Below, in pieces: positions 38,099-48,203 of a DNA stretch of 64,000 bases; the first letter of the stretch is position 1; the number at the start of each line of letters is the position of its first letter. A program made the translations under genes and the position numbers. Below the pieces are notes generated by a model. That model did not search any database. It was not told the DNA's origin and worked only from the letters and a program-made list of their open reading frames with translations. This DNA comes from Hydrogenophaga sp. IBVHS1 (GTDB lineage Bacteria; Pseudomonadota; Gammaproteobacteria; Burkholderiales; Burkholderiaceae_C), in contig NZ_NFUU01000001.1 of NCBI RefSeq assembly GCF_002127265.1, positions 2,302,040 through 2,366,039 of the forward strand, written 5' to 3'.

Positions 38099-39311
38099 GG
38101 ATCGCGCAGCGAGCCCAGCGCATCGAGCCCTTCTATGTGATGGAGCTGGCCAAGGCGGCTGCCTCCATGGCGGCAGGCGCCAGGGCCGGCGAGCGCCCGA
38201 TGATCTACCTCAACATCGGCGAACCCGATTTCACGGCGCCACCCCTGGTGGTGACCGCTGCCGAGCGCGCCATTCGCGACGGCCGCAGCCAGTACACGCC
38301 GGCCACAGGCCTGCCCGCGCTGCGCCAGGCCATCAGCGGCTGGTATGCATCGCGCTTCGGGCTGGCCATCGACCCGGCACGCATTGTGGTCACCGCCGGG
38401 GCATCCGCCGCACTGCAACTGGCCTGCCTGGCGCTCATTGAGGCGGGCGACGAGGTGCTCATGCCCGATCCGAGCTACCCCTGCAACCGCCAGTTCGTGC
38501 AGGCCGCCGAGGGCCGCGCTGTGCTGGTACCCAGCGGGGCCGCGCAGCGCTTTCAGCTCACCGCGGAGCAGGTGCAGGCGCACTGGACACCCGCCACGCG
38601 TGGGGTGTTGCTGGCATCGCCGTCCAACCCCACGGGCACTTCCATTGCACGCGACGAACTCGAGCGCATTGCTCGCCTGGTGCGCGAGCGCAACGGCATC
38701 ACACTGGTCGACGAAATCTACCTGGGCCTGAGCTACGAGGACGACTACGGCCACAGCGCACTCGGCCTGCCCGACGGACTGGGCGACGAGGTCATCAGCA
38801 TCAACAGCTTCTCCAAGTACTTCAGCATGACCGGCTGGCGCCTGGGCTGGCTGGTGTTGCCACCCGCCCTGGTGCCTGCGGTGGAACGCCTTGCGCAGAA
38901 CCTCTTCATCTGCCCCAGCACCATCGCACAGCACGCCGCGCTGGCCTGCTTCGAGCCTGAGAGCCTGGCCGAGTACGAGCGCCGCCGCGCGGCCTTCAAG
39001 GCGCGGCGCGACTACTTCATACCGGAGCTCAACCGCCTGGGTCTGACAGTGCCCGTCATGCCCGACGGCGCGTTTTACGCGTGGGCCGACGTGAGCAGCC
39101 TGTGCGTACGCTGGGGCATACCGCCCACGGGCACGAGACCCGATGAAGGCGGCAGCTGGGCACTGGCCTTTGAACTCATGAAGCGCTGCCAGCTGGCCAC
39201 CACGCCGGGACGCGACTTCGGCACCGCCGAACCCGGGCGCTACCTGCGCTTCTCCACCGCGAATTCCATGGTCCAGCTGCAGGAAGCGGTTGCGCGTCTG
39301 GAGCAGGCTCT

Positions 39312-39315
<4 letters not shown>
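38095..39315 (+). CDS. class I/II PLP-dependent aminotransferase
   Basis: A 406-residue fold type I aminotransferase. Present are the N-terminal [15 protein letters not shown], the substrate/PLP-binding [36 protein letters not shown] and the Schiff-base lysine in [18 protein letters not shown]. The C terminus has the substrate-binding arginine in [11 protein letters not shown]. It belongs to the AspC/ArAT superfamily; the exact donor/acceptor pair cannot be read off. It overlaps nusB by 4 nt and its stop overlaps the ybgC GTG start. Confidence 0.9.
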
Positions 39316-39752
<437 letters not shown>

Positions 39753-39798
39753 GCGCCTCATCCGAAACTTTTCTCCCACCAACTGTCTCCGAGAAACC

Positions 39799-40497
39799 AT
39801 GACCCAAGATCTCTCCATCGTTCAATTGATGCTCAACGCGAGCTGGGTGGTGCAGGCCGTGGTGGTGCTGCTGGTGGTGGTTTCGGTCATTAGCTGGGCC
39901 GCGATCTTCCGCAAGGTCTTCGCCATTCGCCGCGTACGCAACCACAACGAAGACTTCGAGCGCGAGTTCTGGTCGGGCACCAACCTCAACGAGCTCTACG
40001 CCGCTGCCGCGCAGAGCGCGCGCCACGGCGGCCCCATGGAACGCATCTTTGCCAGCGGCATGCGCGAATACCAGAAGCTGCGCGAGCGCCGCATCACCGA
40101 CAACGGCGCCTTGCTCGACGGTGCACGCCGCGCCATGCGCGCCAGCTTCCAGCGCGAGCTGGACGCACTGGAAGCCAATCTCTCCTTCCTCGGCACGGTG
40201 GGCTCGGTGGCTCCGTATGTGGGCCTGTTCGGTACCGTGTGGGGCATCATGCACGCCTTCACGGGCCTGGCCGCGCTGGCGCAGGTCACCCTGGCCACCG
40301 TGGCCCCGGGCATTGCCGAGGCGCTGGTGGCCACCGCCATCGGCCTGTTCGCCGCCATCCCGGCGGTGGTGTTCTACAACCGGTTCACGCACGACATTGA
40401 CCGCGTCGCCAATGGCATGGAAACCTTCATGGAAGAGTTTTCCAACATCCTGCAGCGCAACCTCGGCGCGCAATCCCAGACCGCATCAGGACACTGA
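39799..40497 (+). CDS. tolQ: Tol-Pal system protein TolQ
   Basis: Inner-membrane proton-channel subunit of the Tol-Pal machine (232 residues), which helps outer-membrane constriction at division. Three transmembrane segments are visible: VQAVVVLLVVVSVISWAAIF near the N terminus, then the pair TVGSVAPYVGLFGTVWGIMHAF and VAPGIAEALVATAIGLFAAIPAVVFYN, with the conserved LFGTVWG and IAEALVATAIGL motifs of the MotA/TolQ/ExbB family. I use the ATG at 39799 (MTQDLSIVQLM). It runs on to tolR 2 nt later. Confidence 0.96.
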   Translation: MTQDLSIVQLMLNASWVVQAVVVLLVVVSVISWAAIFRKVFAIRRVRNHNEDFEREFWSGTNLNELYAAAAQSARHGGPMERIFASGMREYQKLRERRITDNGALLDGARRAMRASFQRELDALEANLSFLGTVGSVAPYVGLFGTVWGIMHAFTGLAALAQVTLATVAPGIAEALVATAIGLFAAIPAVVFYNRFTHDIDRVANGMETFMEEFSNILQRNLGAQSQTASGH

Positions 40498-40499
40498 AC

Positions 40500-40943
<444 letters not shown>

Positions 40944-40960
40944 AGCATCCAGACGAAACC

Positions 40961-41860
40961 ATGCAGTCCACCGCCGATCATCTAGACCTCGCACCGCCGC
41001 GCAACGGCCGGTGGCTGGGTCCCATGGGTCTGGCGCTGGTGGCGCACGGCCTGCTGGTGATCGCGCTCACCATGGGCGTGCAGTGGCAGCACGATGCCGA
41101 GCCCATGTCGGTCGAGGCCGAACTCTGGTCGCGCACGCCGCAGCAGGCTGCACCGCGCGAGGTGGCGCCCCCGCCTCCCCCGCCCCAGGTTCAGCAAACG
41201 CCCACGCCACCGCCGCCCAAGCCTGCGCCCGCACCCACCCCGGCTCCGCCACCACCCGGGCCCACCCAGGCGGAGATCGCCACCGCGCAGGCGAAGAAAA
41301 AAGCCGAGGCGGACAAGCGCGAGCGTGAGGAAGAGGCCAAGAAGCTGGCCGCGCAGAAGGCTGCGGCGGACAAGTTGGCAGCCGAAAGGAAGGCCGCCGC
41401 TGAAAAAGCCGCAGCCGAGAAAGAACGCCAGCAGAAACTGGCGGAACAGAAGCGGGAGCAGGAACGCAAGGAAGCCGCAGAAGAGAAACGGCTGGCGCAG
41501 GCGCGCGAAGACCAGATCAAACGCATGATGGGCCAGGCCGGTGCCACTGGTGGCCCCCAGAGCACCGGCACCGCACAGCAATCGAGCGGCCCCACGCCGG
41601 GCTACGCCGGCCGCGTGGCCGCACGCATACGTCCCAACGTGGTGTTCACCGACATGGCACCCGGCAACCCGCGCGCCGAGGTGGAGGTGCGCACGCAACC
41701 CGATGGCACCATCACCTCACGCAAGCTCGTGAAGAGCAGTGGCAACGCCGCTTGGGACGAAGCCGTGCTTCGCGCGATCGACCGCACCGCCACGCTTCCC
41801 AAGGACACCAACGGCACCGTGCCGTCTTCGATGGTGATCGGGTTGCGACCACTGGACTAG
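40961..41860 (+). CDS. tolA: cell envelope integrity protein TolA
   Basis: A 299-residue TonB-like protein. One N-terminal transmembrane segment (LVAHGLLVIALTMGVQW), a Pro-rich stretch, a long Ala/Glu/Lys/Arg coiled coil (about residues 110-190) and a C-terminal TolA/TonB domain (RVAARIRPNVVFTDMAPGNPRAEVEVRTQPDGTITSRKLVKSSGNAAWDEAVLRAIDRTATLP). It spans the periplasm to contact TolB/Pal and outer-membrane proteins. No tolB, pal or cpoB follows; the next gene is convergent dnaE, six bases away. Confidence 0.93.
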   Translation: MQSTADHLDLAPPRNGRWLGPMGLALVAHGLLVIALTMGVQWQHDAEPMSVEAELWSRTPQQAAPREVAPPPPPPQVQQTPTPPPPKPAPAPTPAPPPPGPTQAEIATAQAKKKAEADKREREEEAKKLAAQKAAADKLAAERKAAAEKAAAEKERQQKLAEQKREQERKEAAEEKRLAQAREDQIKRMMGQAGATGGPQSTGTAQQSSGPTPGYAGRVAARIRPNVVFTDMAPGNPRAEVEVRTQPDGTITSRKLVKSSGNAAWDEAVLRAIDRTATLPKDTNGTVPSSMVIGLRPLD

Positions 41861-41866
41861 GCTCTC

Positions 41867-44800
41867 CTAGTCGAAAACAATCTCTGCCTTCTGTTCGTGC
41901 GCCTGCGCCATCCAGCTGGCCAACGCTGCATCGGTGGGAAAGAACAACGCCCTGTCGTCCAGTTGAAGTTCGCACTGCGCACCTTCTCGCAACAGGGACA
42001 GCCTCACGGGTAGACCCCGCACCAGTTCGCCCTGCTCGGTGATTTCGCGCTTCGGGGGAAATTCGCGCACCAGTTGAGCCACCGCCGGCGCATGGCCATT
42101 GACCGCCACACGCAAATACTTGCCGAATCGGCAGCGCGCCGCGGCGAGGTCCCATACCTGCTGGATTTTCAGGCGCACACCTCCGGAGAAGCGGTCGGGT
42201 TGCGCCACCGCCTGCACGACGATGAGCTCGTCGTCCTTGAGCAGGTGGCGATGTGCGTTGATGAGGTTCTCATCGGCACTGGTCTCGAACACGCCGGTCT
42301 TGTCGTCGAGCTTGAACAGCGCGAGCTTGCCGCGCTGGCCATTGATGACACGGAAGTCGGTCACGATGCCAGCCAGTATCTGCGGGTCGCGGCTCTCCAT
42401 CACGTCACCCAGCGGGGTGCGCGCAAAGCGGCGCACCTCGCGCTCGACCTCGTCGAACAGGTGCCCCGAAAAGTAGAAGCCGATGGCGCTTTTCTCGTGC
42501 GTGAGCCGCCCCTTGATGCCCCAGGGCGTCACCGGCACGAGATCGGGTTCCTGGGTGCTGGAGCCGTGATCGTCGCCGCCCAACATGTCGAAAAGGCCAC
42601 CCTGGTTGGCGTTGGCAAGGCTCGCCGCAGAAAATTCAAACGCGCGGTCCACAGAGGCGAGCAGTTCAGCGCGATTGAGGTGCAGTGAATCGAAAGCACC
42701 CGCCTTGATCAGCGCTTCCACCGTGCGCTTGTTCAGGCGCGTGCGATCGACACGCACGCAGAAGTCGAACAAACTCTTGAACGGACCCTTCTCGCCTCCA
42801 CGCGGGCCTTCGCCGCGACCTTCTCGCGCCGCCACAATGGCTTCAATTGCTTGCTGGCCCGTGCCTTTGATGGCGCCCAGGCCATAACGGATGGACTTGT
42901 TGCTGATGGGCTCGAAGCGGTGCACGCCGCGGTTGACGTCCGGCGCTTCAAACGCCATGCCCATCTTCTGCGCGTCCTCGAACAACACCTTGAGCTTGTC
43001 GGTGTCGTCCATCTCCACGGTCATGTTGGCGCAGAAGAACTCGGCGGTGTAGTGCACCTTGAGCCAACCCGTGTGGTACGCCAGCAGTGAATAAGCGGCG
43101 GCGTGCGACTTGTTGAAGCCGTAGCCCGCGAACTTCTCCATCAAGTCAAAGACCTCATCGGCCTTTTCTTCGGAGATGTTGTTCTTCGCGGCACCGGCGC
43201 GGAAGATCGCGCGGTGCTCGGCCATTTCCTCGGCCTTCTTCTTGCCCATGGCACGGCGCAGCATGTCGGCGCCGCCGAGCGAGTAACCGCCCAGAATCTG
43301 CGCGGTCTGCATCACCTGTTCCTGGTAGACCATGATGCCGTAGGTCTCAGACAGCATGTCGGCCACCAGCGGGTGCGGGTACTCGATGGCCTCCTTGCCA
43401 TGCTTGCGGTTGACGAAGCTGGGAATCAGGTCCATGGGACCTGGGCGGTACAGCGCGTTGAGAGCGATCAAGTCTTCCAGGCGGCTGGGCTTGGCGTCGC
43501 GCAGCATGCCCTGCATGCCGCGGCTTTCAAACTGGAACACCGCTTCGGTCTGGCCGCGCGAGAACAACGCATACACCCTCGCGTCGTCCAGCGGCACATC
43601 TTCAAAACGGAAGTTTTCCTGACCGGGATGGCGCTTAACGATCAGTTCGCGCGCAATTTCCAGGATGGTGAGCGTGGCCAGGCCCAGAAAGTCGAACTTC
43701 ACCAGGCCGATGGCCTCCACGTCGTCCTTGTCGTACTGGCTCACCGCCGATTCACTGCCGGGCTGAGCGTAGAGCGGGCAGAAATCGGTGAGTTTTCCCG
43801 GGGCGATCAGCACGCCACCCGCGTGCATGCCCACGTTGCGCGCCATGCCCTCGAGCTTCTGCGCGAGTTCGATGAGCGTCTTGACGTCGTCTTCCTTCTG
43901 GATGCGCTCGGCCAGCACCGGCTCCATCTCGATCGCGTAGTTGTTCTTGTCGCCTTCCTTCTTCGGCACGGGCGGGTACTGCAGCGTGACCGACATACCC
44001 GGCTTGTTGGGGATCAGCTTGGAAATGCCATCGCAGAAGCCATAGGAAAAGTCCAGCACGCGTCCCACGTCGCGAATGGCGGCGCGCGCAGCCATGGTGC
44101 CGAAGGTGGCGATCTGGCTCACGGCGTCCTTGCCGTATTTGTCTTTCACGTAATCGATCACCCGGTCCCGGTTGGACTGGCAGAAGTCGATGTCGAAGTC
44201 GGGCATGGACACGCGCTCCGGATTCAGGAAACGCTCGAACAGCAGCTTGTATTGCAGCGGATCAAGGTCGGTGATCTTGAGCGCATAGGCCACCAGCGAA
44301 CCAGCGCCCGAGCCCCTGCCAGGACCGACCGGGCAGCCGTTCTTCTTGGCCCAGTTGATGAAATCTCCCACGATGAGGAAGTAGCCGGGGAACCCCATCT
44401 TCAGGATGGTGTTGATCTCGAACTCAAGCCGTTCGACATAACGCGGCCGCTCCGCATCGCGCTTCACCGCATCGGGATACAGGTGGGCCAGGCGTTCCTC
44501 CAGCCCTTCAAAAGAGGACTGGCGGAAGAACTCTTCCATCGGCATGGGCACGCCGTTCACCAGCGGCGTCGGGAAATCGGGCAACTGCGGCTTGCCCAGC
44601 GTGAGCGTGAGGTTGCAGCGCCTGGCAATTTCGAGCGAGTTTGCCAGCGCTGAAGGCACGTCGGCGAACAGTGCCTGCATCTGCGCCGCGCTCTTGAAGT
44701 ACTGCTCGCGGGTGAAGCGGCGCACGCGCCGGTTGTTGCCCAGAATCTCGCCGTCGGCAATGCACACCCGCGCCTCGTGGGCCTCGTAGTCGTCGGCCTC

Positions 44801-45433
44801 CAGAAACTGCACCGGATGCGTTGCCACCACCGGGAGGTGCAGGCGCGCGGCCAGCTGCACCGCCTGACTCACATGGCGCTCGTCATCGGCGCGGCCAGCG
44901 CGTTGCAACTCCAGATAGAAGCGATGTGTGAACAGCGTGGAAAGCTGCAAGGCAAGTTCGGCAGCGCGCTGAGTATCGCCCTGCAGCAACGCCTGGCCCA
45001 CCGGGCCAGCCTGCGCGCCCGACAGCAGAATGAGGCCCGCGTTGAGTTCCTCGAGCCAGTCGCGGTGGACCACCGCCTGATCTCGCGCGCCATTGCGTGT
45101 CCAGGCGCGCGCCAGCAGCTCGCACAGGTTGAGGTAGCCCTGGTAGTCCTGCACCAGCAGCAGGACACGGGGTGCGGCGGGCTGATGACTCCCGGGCATG
45201 GCGCCGGGCGTTTCCTCGGCGAAGCCCTGCAGCATCACCTCGGCACCGATCAAGGGTTTGACGCCCGCGCCGCGCGCCGCCTTGTAGAACTTGACCGCCC
45301 CAAACAGGTTGCTCAGGTCGGTGATTGCCAGCGCGGGCTGGCCATCGGCGGCTGCAGCGGCCACCACGTCGTCAATGCGGTTGGTGCCATCGACGATGGA
45401 AAATTCAGTGTGCAGGCGCAGGTGTGTGAACAT
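41867..45433 (-). CDS. dnaE: DNA polymerase III subunit alpha
   Basis: Replicative polymerase catalytic subunit, 1188 residues, standard DnaE1 length. Starts with the PHP domain (FTHLRLHTEFSIVDGTNRIDD), then the palm with the catalytic aspartates in PDFDIDFCQSNRDRVIDYV (near residue 405) and PVGPGRGSGAGSLVAYAL. Later come the fingers and beta-binding region (NKSHAAAYSLLAYHTGWLKVHY) and an OB-fold in the C-terminal third. It ends convergently with tolA. Confidence 0.98.
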   Translation of the reverse strand: MFTHLRLHTEFSIVDGTNRIDDVVAAAAADGQPALAITDLSNLFGAVKFYKAARGAGVKPLIGAEVMLQGFAEETPGAMPGSHQPAAPRVLLLVQDYQGYLNLCELLARAWTRNGARDQAVVHRDWLEELNAGLILLSGAQAGPVGQALLQGDTQRAAELALQLSTLFTHRFYLELQRAGRADDERHVSQAVQLAARLHLPVVATHPVQFLEADDYEAHEARVCIADGEILGNNRRVRRFTREQYFKSAAQMQALFADVPSALANSLEIARRCNLTLTLGKPQLPDFPTPLVNGVPMPMEEFFRQSSFEGLEERLAHLYPDAVKRDAERPRYVERLEFEINTILKMGFPGYFLIVGDFINWAKKNGCPVGPGRGSGAGSLVAYALKITDLDPLQYKLLFERFLNPERVSMPDFDIDFCQSNRDRVIDYVKDKYGKDAVSQIATFGTMAARAAIRDVGRVLDFSYGFCDGISKLIPNKPGMSVTLQYPPVPKKEGDKNNYAIEMEPVLAERIQKEDDVKTLIELAQKLEGMARNVGMHAGGVLIAPGKLTDFCPLYAQPGSESAVSQYDKDDVEAIGLVKFDFLGLATLTILEIARELIVKRHPGQENFRFEDVPLDDARVYALFSRGQTEAVFQFESRGMQGMLRDAKPSRLEDLIALNALYRPGPMDLIPSFVNRKHGKEAIEYPHPLVADMLSETYGIMVYQEQVMQTAQILGGYSLGGADMLRRAMGKKKAEEMAEHRAIFRAGAAKNNISEEKADEVFDLMEKFAGYGFNKSHAAAYSLLAYHTGWLKVHYTAEFFCANMTVEMDDTDKLKVLFEDAQKMGMAFEAPDVNRGVHRFEPISNKSIRYGLGAIKGTGQQAIEAIVAAREGRGEGPRGGEKGPFKSLFDFCVRVDRTRLNKRTVEALIKAGAFDSLHLNRAELLASVDRAFEFSAASLANANQGGLFDMLGGDDHGSSTQEPDLVPVTPWGIKGRLTHEKSAIGFYFSGHLFDEVEREVRRFARTPLGDVMESRDPQILAGIVTDFRVINGQRGKLALFKLDDKTGVFETSADENLINAHRHLLKDDELIVVQAVAQPDRFSGGVRLKIQQVWDLAAARCRFGKYLRVAVNGHAPAVAQLVREFPPKREITEQGELVRGLPVRLSLLREGAQCELQLDDRALFFPTDAALASWMAQAHEQKAEIVFD

Positions 45434-45470
45434 CCGGCCATTTTAGAAGGCGTGGTCCCGGCAAGACCGA

Positions 45471-46184
45471 TCAGACGATGGGTGTCACATCTTCTTTCAA
45501 GAGCTGCAACACCTCGGAGCGGAACTCGCGGCTGTAGAGAATGGCCACCACCAGCAGCGTGGCCACCACCATGGCCACGGGCGAGATGAACCAGGCCAGC
45601 GCGGCAAACGAAAAATAGTAGGCTCGCAGGCCGTCGTTGAAGGTTTCGGCCGCTGCGCCGACCATGCCTGCCGCGCGGGTGGCGTAAGACTGGCGGTCGG
45701 CCATGCCCGAGTCGAAATCGGCCGCGGGTGGCATGGCGCCGATCACCAGCGCCACGAACGTGTACTGCCGCATGCACCAGGAAAACCGGAAGAAGGCATA
45801 GACGAAGATCGCCACCAGCACCAGGATCTTGAACTCGAAAACAATCAGCGTGGTGGTTTGAGCGAAAGGGATTTCGCTCATGAGTTCGGTGGCCTTGTCG
45901 GTGGTGCCGAGCAGGGCAAACAAGCCGCCAATGGCCAGGATGGAGGTGGACGAAAAGAACGCCGGCGTGCTGGAGAGGGTCTGTGTGATCAGGCCATCGA
46001 GCATGCGCGGCTCCCGCGCGGTGGTCTGCATCATCCAGTAGGCGCGGTAGCGGTTGGTGGTCTGGATCAGCGAGCCCACCTTGCGGCCCCAGACCCGGGC
46101 GAACCAGGCGTACCCGGTCCACAACGCAAAAAAGCAGACCAGCGCGAGCCAGTCTGCCCAGGGGATGATGCTGAGGACTTTCAT
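45471..46184 (-). CDS. DUF599 family membrane protein
   Basis: A 237-residue integral membrane protein of the DUF599 family, with about four to five hydrophobic segments (for example IIPWADWLALVCFFALWTGYAWF at the N terminus and AMVVATLLVVAILYS near the C terminus). Motifs typical of the family: MMQTTAREPRMLDGLITQTLSSTPAFFSSTSILAIGGLFALLG and ETFNDGLRAYYFSFAALAWF. Chosen start is ATG 46184 (MKVLSIIPWADW); the long upstream extension lies over a repeat element. Function unknown. Confidence 0.85.
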   Translation of the reverse strand: MKVLSIIPWADWLALVCFFALWTGYAWFARVWGRKVGSLIQTTNRYRAYWMMQTTAREPRMLDGLITQTLSSTPAFFSSTSILAIGGLFALLGTTDKATELMSEIPFAQTTTLIVFEFKILVLVAIFVYAFFRFSWCMRQYTFVALVIGAMPPAADFDSGMADRQSYATRAAGMVGAAAETFNDGLRAYYFSFAALAWFISPVAMVVATLLVVAILYSREFRSEVLQLLKEDVTPIV

Positions 46185-46197
46185 ACGGCAAATATAC

Positions 46198-46280
46198 GCC
46201 CCCACGCCCCGCCGCTGCGCGGGTCGCTGCCCCCCGAGGGGGCTGGGCCTGCCTTGGGGGCGGCCCGGCGGCTGGCCCGG
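46198..46280 (+). repeat. Comamonadaceae-type extragenic repeat, copy 2
   Basis: Second copy of the element at 21504-21584, in the same orientation, with a hairpin GCCCCC-CGA-GGGGGC and the shared blocks CGCGGGTCGCTGCCCCC and TGCCTTGGGGGCGGCCCGGCG. It lies between the DUF599 gene and the flavodoxin gene, both on the minus strand, and fills nearly the whole gap. Confidence 0.8.
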
Positions 46281-46293
46281 GCACGCCCCTCGA

Positions 46294-46848
46294 TCAGCGG
46301 TTGAACCTGGCAGCCACGGCAGCCACCCGCTCACCAAATAACCTTGCGGTTTCAAGATCGCCCGGCAGCATGTCGCCTGCACCCGCATCCGAAGGGCTCT
46401 GGGCAATGGCGCCGCTGTAGCTCACCAGGTAATTCACGTCGTTGCGCTGCGCGCCCTTGGTATTGCTGGGCATGAGGCCCTGGCTCACCCAGATCATGCC
46501 GTGCTGCATGGCCAGGGTGAACAGCGTGTTGAGCGTGGCGAGCTTGTCGCCATTCATGCCGGCGCTGTTGGTGAAACCCGCGGCAATCTTGTCCTTCCAC
46601 TTCTGCGAAAACCAGGGCTTGCTGGACGCGTCGGCGAATTTCTTGAACTGCCAGCTCACGGTGCCCATGTAAGTGGGCGAGCCCATGATGATGGCATCGG
46701 CCGCGTCCAGCTCTTCCCAGCCACCTTCGGGCAGGTTGCCATCGGCGTCGATGGCAATCAGCTCAGCGCCGGCGCCCTGGGCCACCGATTGCGCCATGCG
46801 CTGGGTGTGACCGTAACCCGAGTGGTAAACCACAACAACTTTGGACAT
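46294..46848 (-). CDS. flavodoxin/WrbA-like NAD(P)H-dependent oxidoreductase
   Basis: A 184-residue flavodoxin-fold protein. The FMN phosphate loop is VVVYHSGYGHTQRMAQSVAQGA at the N terminus, and GSPTYMGTVSWQFKKFAD near residue 65 is the second FMN contact. Relatives such as WrbA reduce quinones by two electrons and protect against oxidative stress. Start is ATG 46848 (MSKVVVVYHSG). It is the last gene of the pirin-DoxX-flavodoxin operon and is followed by an extragenic repeat. Confidence 0.88.
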   Translation of the reverse strand: MSKVVVVYHSGYGHTQRMAQSVAQGAGAELIAIDADGNLPEGGWEELDAADAIIMGSPTYMGTVSWQFKKFADASSKPWFSQKWKDKIAAGFTNSAGMNGDKLATLNTLFTLAMQHGMIWVSQGLMPSNTKGAQRNDVNYLVSYSGAIAQSPSDAGAGDMLPGDLETARLFGERVAAVAARFNR

Positions 46849-46882
46849 GAATGATCCTTGAAAAGTGGAACAGGGGATGGGC

Positions 46883-47290
46883 TCAGGCCTTGCGGCGGGC
46901 ATCGACGCTGAAGGCACCGGCACCGAAGGCGGCGAAGGCGAGCAAGCCACCGGTGATGGCGATGTTCTTGAAGAACATGAGCTGCTGCATCATCTGCTGC
47001 TCGGCCGGCACAGCCCAGTAGGCGTGGAAGAAGTAGCTGGCCACCAGGGTGAACACGGCCAGTGCGATGGCGGCATAACGGGTGCCGAGGCCGATCAGCA
47101 GCGCGAGGCCACCGATCAGTTCAATCGCCAGCGCAATGGCAACGCCCACCTGCGGCAGGGGCAGTCCCATGGCGGTGGCGTAGCCCACGGTGCCGGCGAA
47201 GCCAGCAATTTTGCTGAAGCCGGCCGGCACGAAAACGATGGCGAGCAGGATGCGGCCGATCAGGGCCAGGGGATTTTGAAGAGCGTTCAT
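46883..47290 (-). CDS. DoxX family membrane protein
   Basis: A 135-residue DoxX-type protein with four transmembrane segments (LIGRILLAIVFVPAGFSKIAG, VGVAIALAIELIGGLALLIGL, YAAIALAVFTLVASYFF, FFKNIAITGGLLAFAAFGAGAF). DoxX proteins have been linked to membrane redox and thiol stress in other bacteria. Start is ATG 47290 after a good GGAAT/AAAGG-type site. It is sandwiched between pirin and flavodoxin genes, consistent with a redox-stress operon. Confidence 0.9.
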   Translation of the reverse strand: MNALQNPLALIGRILLAIVFVPAGFSKIAGFAGTVGYATAMGLPLPQVGVAIALAIELIGGLALLIGLGTRYAAIALAVFTLVASYFFHAYWAVPAEQQMMQQLMFFKNIAITGGLLAFAAFGAGAFSVDARRKA

Positions 47291-47351
47291 GGTGATTCCT
47301 TTGAAAGTGAAAAGTGAAAAAAGTAGAAGGGGTTGAGGGTAGGGAAAATCT

Positions 47352-48053
47352 TCAGGCGGCGAGATCGAACACCAGCACTTCGGCATCTTTGCCATTGGTC
47401 AGCGCCAGGCGGTTCTCACCCGTGAGCGCCGCGGCATCACCGCCTTGCAGGCGCTGACCGTTCACATCGAGCTCGCCTCGCACCAGGTGCACATAGGCCT
47501 TGCGAGCCGGGTTCAGCGTGAGTTCGGCGGCGTCGTTGCCGTCGAGCAGACCCGCATACATGGCAGCATCGGCATGGATCGTCACCGAGCCCTTCGCGCC
47601 GTCTTTCGACGCAACCAGGCGGAGTTGCCCGCGCTTTTCAGCTTCGGCAAAGCTCTTCTGTTCGTAGCCTGGCTCGATGCCTCGCACGTTGGGCTCGATC
47701 CAGATCTGCAGGAAGTGCGTGGTGCTGTTGGGCGCGTGGTTGAACTCGCTGTGGCGCACGCCGCTGCCGGCGCTCATGCGCTGCACGTCGCCGGGCGGGA
47801 TGCCCTTCACGTTGCCCATGCTGTCTTTGTGCGCCAGGTTGCCCTGCAGCACGTAGCTGATGATTTCCATGTCGCGGTGGCCGTGCGTGCCAAAGCCGGT
47901 ACCGGGAGCGATGCGGTCTTCGTTGATCACACGCAGGTTGCCCCACCCCATCCACGCGGGATCGAAGTACTCGGCGAAAGAAAACGAGTGGTAGCTCTTG
48001 AGCCAGCCGTGGTCGGCATAGCCACGGGCTTCGGAGCGTCGAATCTGGAGCAT
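47352..48053 (-). CDS. pirin family protein
   Basis: A 233-residue bicupin of the pirin/YhaK type. The N-terminal cupin carries metal-binding residues in GFGTHGHRDMEIISYVLQG (His, His, Glu) and the downstream His of GVRHSEFNHAPNSTTHFLQIWIEPN. Relatives have quercetin 2,3-dioxygenase activity or act as redox sensors. First gene of the operon pirin-DoxX-flavodoxin; a GGAAAGG ribosome site precedes the ATG, and the operator palindrome at 48166 lies about 113 bp upstream. Confidence 0.93.
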   Translation of the reverse strand: MLQIRRSEARGYADHGWLKSYHSFSFAEYFDPAWMGWGNLRVINEDRIAPGTGFGTHGHRDMEIISYVLQGNLAHKDSMGNVKGIPPGDVQRMSAGSGVRHSEFNHAPNSTTHFLQIWIEPNVRGIEPGYEQKSFAEAEKRGQLRLVASKDGAKGSVTIHADAAMYAGLLDGNDAAELTLNPARKAYVHLVRGELDVNGQRLQGGDAAALTGENRLALTNGKDAEVLVFDLAA

Positions 48054-48165
48054 GGCGTGGTCCTTTCCGTCGGTGGGGCTGGCTTCTGCGCTGTGGCGCC
48101 TCTAGCTGACATGGGTAGAATTGTGGGTGGCCAGACCCCTCTTTGGACTGCACGGATTTGATGGC

Positions 48166-48188
48166 ATCATTCAAATCATTTGAATGAT
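48166..48188. promoter_or_regulatory. perfect 23-bp palindrome, probable LysR operator
   Basis: ATCATTCAAAT, a central C, and the exact inverse ATTTGAATGAT. It contains the T-N11-A pattern expected of LysR-family sites (ATT...AAT half sites) and lies in the 150-bp gap between divergent pirin and LysR genes, reaching to 15 bp before the LysR ATG. The most likely reading is a binding site for that LysR controlling both directions. Confidence 0.75.
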
Positions 48189-48203
48189 CGAAAAAAAACA
48201 CCG

